Source: an uncultured delta proteobacterium (lineage in GTDB: Bacteria > Myxococcota_A > Polyangia > Polyangiales > Polyangiaceae). From it: a stretch of DNA of 7,555 nt. Shown here piece by piece: positions 1 to 4,837 of this stretch (its first letter is position 1; the number at the start of each line of letters is the position of its first letter). The stretch lies in assembly GCA_903893335.1 (NCBI GenBank), contig CAITLX010000501.1:1-7555 (forward strand), read 5' to 3'. Below the pieces are notes generated by a model. The model was not told the origin of the DNA. It did not search any database and saw nothing but the letters and a program-made list of their open reading frames with translations. The position numbers were made by a program, and so were the translations under genes.

Positions 1-164
1 GCGAGCAGGAGCACCTCGGCTTCGTCACGCTCGACCTCGCGCCGCCGAAGGGCTCCGCCGACGACGCGGGGGCGTGGGAGCTCAACGTCGGCGTGGGGCA
101 CGGGTTCACCGACGGCACGCCGCAGGATTGGATCGCGAAGTCGATCGTGGGTCGAGCCTTCTGA
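1..164 (+). CDS. 3' end of an unidentified gene, possible outer-membrane barrel protein
   Basis: The reading frame is open from base 3 and ends at TGA 162-164, giving the last 53 residues of a protein that starts outside the window. Nearly every codon ends in G or C, which marks this as the coding frame. The tail contains WELNVGVGHGFTDG and ends in GRAF. Alternating hydrophobic and polar residues followed by a terminal Phe are typical of the last strand of an outer-membrane beta-barrel, so a barrel or transporter-like outer-membrane protein is possible. This is inference from a short fragment; no family was recognised. It converges on the DUF3105 lipoprotein gene, with 22 bases between the two stop codons. 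Confidence 0.7.
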   Translation, partial: EQEHLGFVTLDLAPPKGSADDAGAWELNVGVGHGFTDGTPQDWIAKSIVGRAF

Positions 165-186
165 CCTGCGGCGCCGCGCGCGCTCG

Positions 187-837
187 TCAATCGGCGGACG
201 CGTCGGCAGGCTCGCACCAGGCGCCTGCGTCGGCCGTGAGGTCGACGCCGTTGGCGCACTCGTTCTCGGGGGCTTGCGCGTAGTGCGCCCGCACGAAGAC
301 TCCGAAGGCCTCGGCGTCGAAGCAGGTCGCGCGCAGCGTCCAGGTCCAGGCGCTCGCGGCCCAGCGGGTCGTCAAAGCGGGGTCGGGGGCCATGACCACG
401 CGCCGCGCGACGCCCGCGCCGGTGCACATCGGATCGACCGGCAGCGCGTCGATGAACGCCTGCGCCGCTGCGACCTCGGCGGCGCACCCGCCCGGGCAGT
501 GGTAGGCGAGCACCACGGCGCCGTGCTCGAGGTCGTGCACGAGGAAGCCGGGCGGGACGGGCTGCGCGTAGCTCTGGAACGCGGCCCAGATCGGATAGTG
601 GTCACCCGAAGACGGCGGGTTCGACCGGTAGGTGACGGCCGAGCACGCAGGGACGTGCGTGGCGCCCTCGAGCGCGCGCTCCTCGAGCAGCGCGCCGCAC
701 GTGCCGCCCTCGATCCACTCGGCCTCGCGCAGCACGTCGGTCGAGGCGTCGGCTGGCGCCGCCTCGTCGCTCGTCGCGCAGCCCGACGCGGCCGCGAGGG
801 CGACGAATGAGCACGCGAGGTAGGCCGCCTTCGGCAT
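187..837 (-). CDS. DUF3105-domain lipoprotein
   Basis: This 216-residue protein begins with a short lipoprotein signal: a basic Lys3, a hydrophobic stretch, and a lipobox ending in ASG-Cys20, so the mature protein should be lipid-anchored on the cell envelope. The core matches DUF3105: NPPSSGDHYP at residues 73-82, then a Trp and PVPPG, then LVHDLEHGAVVLAYH at about 99-113. Conserved His80, His101 and His105 could bind a metal, but the function of the family is not known. Eight further cysteines (47, 65, 114, 118, 138, 172, 194, 208) form an even set, as expected of a disulfide-linked exported protein. The ATG at 837 is chosen because it is immediately followed by the signal peptide. No Shine-Dalgarno sequence precedes it, and an extended -10-like element sits close enough to suggest a leaderless mRNA. 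It lies downstream of the tRNA-Pro gene on the same strand. Family assignment is confident; the role is unknown. Confidence 0.88.
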   Translation of the reverse strand: MPKAAYLACSFVALAAASGCATSDEAAPADASTDVLREAEWIEGGTCGALLEERALEGATHVPACSAVTYRSNPPSSGDHYPIWAAFQSYAQPVPPGFLVHDLEHGAVVLAYHCPGGCAAEVAAAQAFIDALPVDPMCTGAGVARRVVMAPDPALTTRWAASAWTWTLRATCFDAEAFGVFVRAHYAQAPENECANGVDLTADAGAWCEPADASAD

Positions 838-845
838 GGGCGGGG

Positions 846-854
846 AGGGTAGCA
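846..854 (-). promoter_or_regulatory. Candidate extended -10 element of the DUF3105 gene
   Basis: On the minus strand the sequence reads TGCTACCCT, fitting the extended -10 form TGnTAnnnT. Only 8 bases separate it from the ATG, so transcription would begin within one or two bases of the start codon. This agrees with the lack of a ribosome binding site. No convincing -35 box is seen, and in such GC-rich DNA the match could be chance. Confidence 0.25.
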
Positions 855-890
855 GGCCCGCGCCAGCCGGTGGGCGCTGGGCGAATGCCG

Positions 891-912
891 AGGAGGCCCG
901 AGAGGGCCCCCC
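891..912 (-). terminator. GC-rich hairpin downstream of tRNA-Pro
   Basis: Downstream of the tRNA 3' end, the minus strand can fold with a CCC/GGG inner stem (904-906 with 897-899), continuing through GG/CC and G-U pairs to 912 and 891, around a 4-base loop. It is placed to stop tRNA transcription or to help 3' processing before the DUF3105 gene. There is no T tract, so it is a weak intrinsic terminator candidate. Confidence 0.35.
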
Positions 913-924
913 GAGAAGAGAGAG

Positions 925-998
925 TCGGGGCGAGAGGATTTGAACCTCCGACTCCTCGGTCCCGAACCGAGTGCGCTACCAGGCTGCGCTACGCCCCG
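925..998 (-). tRNA. tRNA-Pro (anticodon CGG)
   Basis: The minus strand gives a complete cloverleaf. The 7-bp acceptor stem CGGGGCG/CGCCCCG pairs 992-998 with 926-932, and the discriminator A is at 925. The D arm contains AGCCTGGTA. The anticodon stem CTCGG/CCGAG has the loop TTCGGGA, putting anticodon CGG at 964-962. The T arm contains GGTTCAAATCC. It closely resembles the E. coli CGG proline tRNA (ProK). The 3' CCA is not encoded (CTC follows the discriminator), so it must be added after transcription. It reads CCG, a codon heavily used in this GC-rich sequence. It lies between the etfBA operon and the DUF3105 gene, all on the minus strand. Confidence 0.96.
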
Positions 999-1081
999 TA
1001 TACGCGACAGCCTTGCGAGCAAACGCTCGGCCAGCGCGGCGGCGCAGCATGGTCGCCGCGCCACATGGTGTCAAGCACCGA

Positions 1082-1116
1082 GCGTGCCCGCTCTCGCGTA
1101 ATTCGAGCGGGCGCGC
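1082..1116 (-). terminator. Hairpin terminator candidate after etfA
   Basis: An inverted repeat pairs 1082-1093 with 1105-1116: 8 contiguous GC-rich base pairs (1086-1093 with 1105-1112), one mismatch on the minus strand, then 3 more pairs, around an 11-base AT-richer loop. It starts 13 bases past the etfA stop, the right place to end the etfBA transcript before the tRNA gene. There is no T tract after it, which is common in very GC-rich genomes but lowers certainty. Confidence 0.5.
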
Positions 1117-1129
1117 GCGGTGCGGAGGC

Positions 1130-2110
1130 TCAGGCGCCCTTGGCCGCCTTCACCGCCGTGACGAGCTCGGGCACGGCCTGGAACAGGTCGGCGACGAGGC
1201 CGTAGTCGGCCACCTGGTAGATGGGCGCGTCGGCGTCCTTGTTGATCGCGACGATGACCTTCGAGCCCTTCATGCCGGCGAGGTGCTGGATGGCGCCCGA
1301 GATGCCGATCGCGAGGTAGAGCTTCGGCGCGACGATCTTGCCCGTCTGGCCGATCTGCAGGTCGCTCGGCGCGTAGCCCGCGTCGCACGCGGCGCGGCTG
1401 GCGCCGACCGCGGCGCCGAGCAAGTCGGCGAGCGGGTCGAGCACGTCCTTGAACTTCTCCTTCAGCGCGCGGCCTCCCGCGACGATGACGCTGGCCTCGC
1501 CGAGCTCGGGGCGCTCGCTCTTGACCTGCTCGAACGAGACGAACTCGATGCGCTCGGCGCCCGCGCACGGCGGCGCGACCGCGAAGGCCTCGATCGGCGA
1601 AGCGCCGCCGCTGGGCTCGGCCGGGCTGAACTCGCTCTGGCGAACGGTCACGACCTGCGTCGCGGTGTCGATCGAGCACCAGCCGTACGCGTTGCCGGCG
1701 AACATGGGGCGTCGGTAGGCGAGCTTGCCCCCCTCGGCCTTGACCTGCGAGATGTCGGCCGCGTAGCCGGCGTCGAGCTGGCCGGCGACCCGCGCGAGGA
1801 GATCCTTGCCGAACGCGCTCGCCGTCGCGACGACGACGCCGAAGCCGCCGGCCTTGGCCGCAGCCACGACCGTCGGCGCGTAGCGCTCGCAGACGTAGCC
1901 CGCGAGGCCCGCGTCGTCGGCGACGATGACCTTGGCGGCGCCGAAGCCCGTGAGCTGCGCCGCTGCGGCCGCCACGCCCGCGCCGAGCGCGAGGATCGAG
2001 AACGTGCCGCCCGAGCCCTGCGCCGCGTCGCGCGCGAAGGCGATCGCCGAGTGGGTCGTCTTCTTGACCTTGCCCTCGGCCAGCTCTGCCACGACGAGAA
2101 TGTCAGCCAT
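1130..2110 (-). CDS. etfA: Electron transfer flavoprotein alpha subunit
   Basis: This 326-residue protein is the FAD-binding alpha subunit of the soluble ETF heterodimer, which takes electrons from acyl-CoA and other dehydrogenases and passes them to ETF:quinone oxidoreductase. The N-terminal domain (about 1-190) has the usual alpha/beta fold pattern beginning MADILVVAEL. The C-terminal FAD domain (about 200-326) is textbook: SRAACDAG at 238-245, QIGQTGK at 252-258, LYLAIGISGAIQH at 264-276, then AINKD at 288-292 and the ADYGLVADLF end at 301-310. Arg239, Thr256 and His276 match the flavin-contacting Arg249, Thr266 and His286 of human ETF alpha. Length is normal for the family. ATG 2110 is preceded by AAGGA with a 6-base spacer. 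It follows etfB by 36 bases on the same strand, in the usual etfB-etfA order. No fixC or fixX gene is adjacent, so a housekeeping ETF is more likely than a nitrogen-fixation type. Confidence 0.97.
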   Translation of the reverse strand: MADILVVAELAEGKVKKTTHSAIAFARDAAQGSGGTFSILALGAGVAAAAAQLTGFGAAKVIVADDAGLAGYVCERYAPTVVAAAKAGGFGVVVATASAFGKDLLARVAGQLDAGYAADISQVKAEGGKLAYRRPMFAGNAYGWCSIDTATQVVTVRQSEFSPAEPSGGASPIEAFAVAPPCAGAERIEFVSFEQVKSERPELGEASVIVAGGRALKEKFKDVLDPLADLLGAAVGASRAACDAGYAPSDLQIGQTGKIVAPKLYLAIGISGAIQHLAGMKGSKVIVAINKDADAPIYQVADYGLVADLFQAVPELVTAVKAAKGA

Positions 2111-2146
2111 GGTGTTTCCTTCTTCTTTCGGTTGGCGAGCGGCGGC

Positions 2147-2974
2147 TCAGAGGACCTTGGCTTCGTTGACGAGCTTGTCGACGAGCACGGCCACGTCGGG
2201 GACCTTCACGCCGGCCTTGCGGACGGGCGGGGGCTCGAACTTCGAGTAGGCGATGCGCAGCGAGGTGTCGGGCGAGAGCTCGGCGAGGGGGACCTCGATG
2301 AGCGGCTTCTTCTTCGCCGCCATGATCGCGGGCAGCGCCGAGAAGCGCACGCCGTCGGCGTACTTGTGCGTTCGCGCCGTCGCGAGCGAGTAGACGCTCG
2401 TCGGGGCGACGATGCGCAGATCGACCGTGACGACCGCCGGCAGCTTCACGCGCAGCGTGATGACGCCGCCGTCGACCTCGCGGCCCACGAGCAGCGCGCC
2501 GGCCTCCTCCTGAAGCGTCGCGGCGAAGGTGGCCATCGGCCAGCCGAGCAGCTCGGCGAGGATCTGGCCCACCTGGTTGGAGTCGCCGTCGACCGCCTGC
2601 TTGCCCATCAGCACGAGGTCGGGCTTCTCGCGCTCGACCAGCGCCTTGAGGGCGCGGGCGACGAGGCTGCCGTCGAGCGCGTCGTCGGTCGTGTCGACGC
2701 GCACGGCGCGGTCGGCTCCGGTGGCGAGCATCTGGCGGAGCGTCGTGTCGGCCTCCTTGGGCCCGAACGTGACGACGACCACCTCGCCGCCGCGCACCTT
2801 CGGCGTCGCGCCGTTCTCGGTGAGACGCAGGGCGGCTTCGACGGCGTACTCGTCGAACGGGTTGGGCTTCCACTCGAGCCCGGTCGTGTCGATCTTCGCG
2901 CCGTCGGGCGCGATCTTGATCTTGTTGGCGTTGTCGGGGTCGGCGACGCGCTTGAGCGGGACGAGGATCTTCAC
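2147..2974 (-). CDS. etfB: Electron transfer flavoprotein beta subunit
   Basis: This 275-residue protein is the beta subunit of ETF, which binds an adenine nucleotide and docks partner dehydrogenases. Seen features: MKILVPLKRV at the N-terminus, NPFDEYAVEAALRL at 38-51, ATGADRAVRV at 84-93, VDGDSNQVGQILAELLGWP at 128-146, the family signature region REVDGGVITLRVKLPAVVT at 165-183, AIMAAKKK at 216-223, and the standard ending LVNEAKVL. It is about 20 residues longer than human ETF beta (255), mainly from an extra stretch near 191-208, between the signature region and AIMAAKKK. The start is GTG at 2974, with GGAGG 10 bases upstream; no ATG fits. It is first in the etfBA operon, and a promoter and operator-like site lie directly upstream, divergent from nadB. 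Confidence 0.96.
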   Translation of the reverse strand: MKILVPLKRVADPDNANKIKIAPDGAKIDTTGLEWKPNPFDEYAVEAALRLTENGATPKVRGGEVVVVTFGPKEADTTLRQMLATGADRAVRVDTTDDALDGSLVARALKALVEREKPDLVLMGKQAVDGDSNQVGQILAELLGWPMATFAATLQEEAGALLVGREVDGGVITLRVKLPAVVTVDLRIVAPTSVYSLATARTHKYADGVRFSALPAIMAAKKKPLIEVPLAELSPDTSLRIAYSKFEPPPVRKAGVKVPDVAVLVDKLVNEAKVL

Positions 2975-3027
2975 GGCTCTGATGCCTCCGGACGGCGAGG
3001 CGCGGGGTGCGAGGCTCCGCGCGGAAT

Positions 3028-3043
3028 GAATGACCGTTCAGTC
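3028..3043. promoter_or_regulatory. Palindromic operator-like element upstream of etfB
   Basis: The 16-base element GAATGACCGTTCAGTC has dyad symmetry of the form GA-n-TGA-n-CG-n-TCA-n-TC, with 6 of 8 positions pairing. It stands out as AT-richer than its surroundings. The left half, with the T before it, matches the TGAATGA half-site of the Bacillus FadR box, a TetR-family operator that controls fatty-acid degradation and etfBA genes. It lies 54 bases upstream of the etfB start and just downstream of the predicted transcription start, where a repressor would block RNA polymerase. The identity of the regulator is inference. Confidence 0.45.
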
Positions 3044-3052
3044 GCGGCGCGG

Positions 3053-3081
3053 GGCATACGGCCCTTTGCGCGGCGTGTCAA
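3053..3081 (-). promoter_or_regulatory. Sigma70-like promoter of etfBA
   Basis: The minus strand has a perfect -35 box TTGACA (3081-3076), a 17-base spacer, and TATGCC (3058-3053), which matches only the first three positions of the -10 consensus. Transcription would begin near 3046, giving a leader of about 70 bases that contains the operator-like element and the GGAGG before the GTG start. The perfect -35 and ideal spacing in 70%-plus GC DNA make this a good candidate. Confidence 0.5.
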
Positions 3082-3099
3082 TGACGCGCTGCGAAGCGT

Positions 3100-3129
3100 T
3101 TGGCAGGGGGAGGCGTCGGCGCTAAGGAT
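3100..3129 (+). promoter_or_regulatory. Weak promoter candidate for nadB
   Basis: TTGGCA at 3100-3105 (5 of 6 matches to the -35 consensus) is followed after 17 bases by TAAGGA(T) at 3123-3129, a poor -10. If used, transcription would begin near 3135, only a few bases before the nadB ATG at 3139, so the mRNA would be nearly leaderless. The same bases AAGGA (3124-3128) could instead be a ribosome binding site 10 bases before the ATG. The two readings exclude each other. Confidence 0.25.
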
Positions 3130-3138
3130 GCCCCCAAC

Positions 3139-4755
3139 ATGGCCCTCACCTGCGACTACCTCGTGCTCGGCAGCGGCGTGGCTGGCCTGAGCTTCGCGCT
3201 CGAAGCCGCTGCCCACGGGAGCGTGCTCGTCGTGACCAAGCGCGCCCGCGACGAGTCGAACACGAAGTACGCCCAGGGGGGCATCGCCAGCGTGCTCGCC
3301 GACACCGACACGTTCGCCGCGCACGTCGCCGACACGCTCGTGGCCGGCGCGGGGCTCTGCCACGAGGTCGTCGTCGACCTGTGCGTGCGTGAGGGGCCGG
3401 CGCGCATCGCGCGCCTGCGCGAGATCGGCGTGCGCTTCACGACGCGCTCGGGCGAGGCCGACGCCGACCTCGACCTCGCGCGCGAGGGGGGCCACACCGC
3501 GCGCCGCGTCGCGCACGCGGCCGACATGACGGGGCGCGAGGTCGAGCGCGCGATGCTCGAGGCCGTGCAGGCGACCGGGCGGGTGCAGTTCCTCGAGGAG
3601 CACACCGCCATCGACCTCATCACGATGTCGAACTTCGGCGGCCCCGACCGCTGCGTCGGCGCCTACGTGCTCGACAACGCGGCCGGCCGCGTCGAGACCG
3701 TGCTCGCCCGCGCGACCGTGCTCGCGACCGGCGGGGCAGGGAAGGTCTACCTCTACACGACCAACCCCGACGTCGCGACGGGCGACGGCGTGGCGATGGC
3801 GCACCGCGCGGGCGCCGAGATCGCCAACATGGAATTTTATCAGTTTCACCCGACCTGCCTCTACCACCCGCAGGCGAAGAACTTCCTCATCAGCGAGGCG
3901 CTGCGCGGCGAGGGGGCGACGCTGCGGCTGCTCGACGGCACGCCCTTCATGGAGAAGTACCACCCCATGAAGGATCTCGCGCCGCGCGACGTCGTCGCGC
4001 GCGCCATCGACGTCGAGATGAAGCGCACCGGCTCCGAGCACGTGCTGCTCGACATCACGCACAAGCCCGCGTCGTTCGTGCGCGAGCGCTTCCCCAACAT
4101 CTACGCCGAGTGCCTCAAGTTCGGCATGGACATCACCTCGCAGCCGATGCCCGTGGTGCCCGCGGCGCACTTCATGTGCGGCGGCGTGACGACCGATCTG
4201 CACGGGCGCTCGACCTTGCCCGGCCTGTGGGCCATCGGCGAGTGCGCCTGCACGGGGCTGCACGGCGCCAACCGCCTCGCGTCCAACTCCCTGCTCGAGG
4301 GGCTCGTCTTCGGCCACCGCGCCGCCGTCAAGCTCGCGACCCAGCGCGCCGAGCTCGACGCCGCCCCCTGGCCGACGGTGCCCGAGTGGCAGACCGGCTC
4401 CGCGGCGCCGAGCGACGAGGCTGTCGTCGTCAGCCACAACTGGGCCGAGCTGCGCCAGACGATGTGGAACTACGTCGGCATCGTGCGCTCGGACACCCGG
4501 CTTCGCCGCGCCGCGCGCCGCATCGCGCTGCTGCAGGAGGAGATCCGCGAGTACTACTGGAGGTACCTCGTGACGCGCGACATGCTCGAGCTGCGCAACA
4601 TCGCGACCGTCGCCGAGCTCATCGTGTCGTGCGCGGCCGTGCGCCACGAGAGCCGCGGCCTGCACGCGACGCTCGACTACCCGTCGACCGACCCCGGGCT
4701 CGCGCGCGACACCATCACCAAGCGCGGCGTGCTCCCGCACCTGCGCGCGGTGTGA
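3139..4755 (+). CDS. nadB: L-aspartate oxidase
   Basis: This 538-residue cytoplasmic FAD enzyme oxidises L-aspartate to iminoaspartate, which NadA condenses with dihydroxyacetone phosphate to quinolinate in de novo NAD synthesis; oxygen or fumarate can reoxidise the flavin. The N-terminal dinucleotide-binding loop is LGSGVAGLS (10-18), followed by KYAQGGIASV (43-52). Active-site residues known from E. coli NadB are all present: Glu116 in REGGHT, His237 in QFHPT, Arg283 in APRD, His344 in AAHFMCGG, and Arg379 in GANRLASNSLLEGLVFG. The C-terminal helical domain runs from about HNWAELRQTMWNYVGIVR to ESRGLHATLDYP. Length matches the E. coli enzyme (540). An in-frame TTG at 3100 would add 13 residues, but the ATG at 3139 fits the family N-terminus and is preferred. 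It is divergent from etfBA; nadA and nadC are not in the window. The closely related succinate dehydrogenase flavoprotein is excluded by the NadB-type C-terminus. Confidence 0.97.
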   Translation: MALTCDYLVLGSGVAGLSFALEAAAHGSVLVVTKRARDESNTKYAQGGIASVLADTDTFAAHVADTLVAGAGLCHEVVVDLCVREGPARIARLREIGVRFTTRSGEADADLDLAREGGHTARRVAHAADMTGREVERAMLEAVQATGRVQFLEEHTAIDLITMSNFGGPDRCVGAYVLDNAAGRVETVLARATVLATGGAGKVYLYTTNPDVATGDGVAMAHRAGAEIANMEFYQFHPTCLYHPQAKNFLISEALRGEGATLRLLDGTPFMEKYHPMKDLAPRDVVARAIDVEMKRTGSEHVLLDITHKPASFVRERFPNIYAECLKFGMDITSQPMPVVPAAHFMCGGVTTDLHGRSTLPGLWAIGECACTGLHGANRLASNSLLEGLVFGHRAAVKLATQRAELDAAPWPTVPEWQTGSAAPSDEAVVVSHNWAELRQTMWNYVGIVRSDTRLRRAARRIALLQEEIREYYWRYLVTRDMLELRNIATVAELIVSCAAVRHESRGLHATLDYPSTDPGLARDTITKRGVLPHLRAV

Positions 4756-4763
4756 CCCGCCAG

Positions 4764-4793
4764 TTGGCCTCCCTCGGCGCAGCCCGCTATCGT
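4764..4793 (+). promoter_or_regulatory. Candidate promoter for the zinc-ribbon membrane protein gene
   Basis: TTGGCC (4764-4769) and TATCGT (4788-4793) are separated by 18 bases and lie between the nadB stop and the next gene. Transcription would begin near 4800, about 38 bases before the preferred GTG start. Boxes match 4 of 6 positions each, so this is only a possibility. If it is false, the gene is probably read through from nadB. Confidence 0.25.
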
Positions 4794-4837
4794 TGCCCGT
4801 CCACGTGCCCGGGGGCGCGCGGGCCCCACCACCGATC

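Noticed and set aside
168..177. GCGGCGCCGC palindrome between the first two converging genes
   Set aside because: A 10-base perfect palindrome without a loop is common in DNA of this composition; too short to call a terminator.
1016..1029. CGAGC/GCTCG hairpin upstream of the tRNA gene
   Set aside because: Only 5 bp, with no tract on either side; the larger inverted repeat at 1082-1116 is the better terminator candidate for etfA.
372..1064. 230-codon minus-strand open frame across the tRNA and the DUF3105 gene
   Set aside because: It overlaps the tRNA and the better-supported lipoprotein gene in another frame; the product is Arg/Ser/Pro-rich with no recognisable domain.
1130..2974. fixBA-type nitrogen-fixation electron transfer operon
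   Set aside because: fixA/fixB are homologous to etfB/etfA, but no fixC or fixX follows. A tRNA gene and an unrelated lipoprotein gene come next, so the housekeeping ETF is the simpler call.
3100..3138. TTG start for nadB at 3100
   Set aside because: It adds 13 Gly/Ala-rich residues not expected in NadB and has no ribosome binding site; ATG 3139 gives the normal N-terminus.
971..3190. 739-codon plus-strand open frame opposite etfBA
   Set aside because: It is antisense to two unmistakable genes, its translation is Arg/Asp/Leu-rich low-complexity sequence with no family features, and it runs through the tRNA. Long shadow frames are expected where third positions are nearly all G or C.
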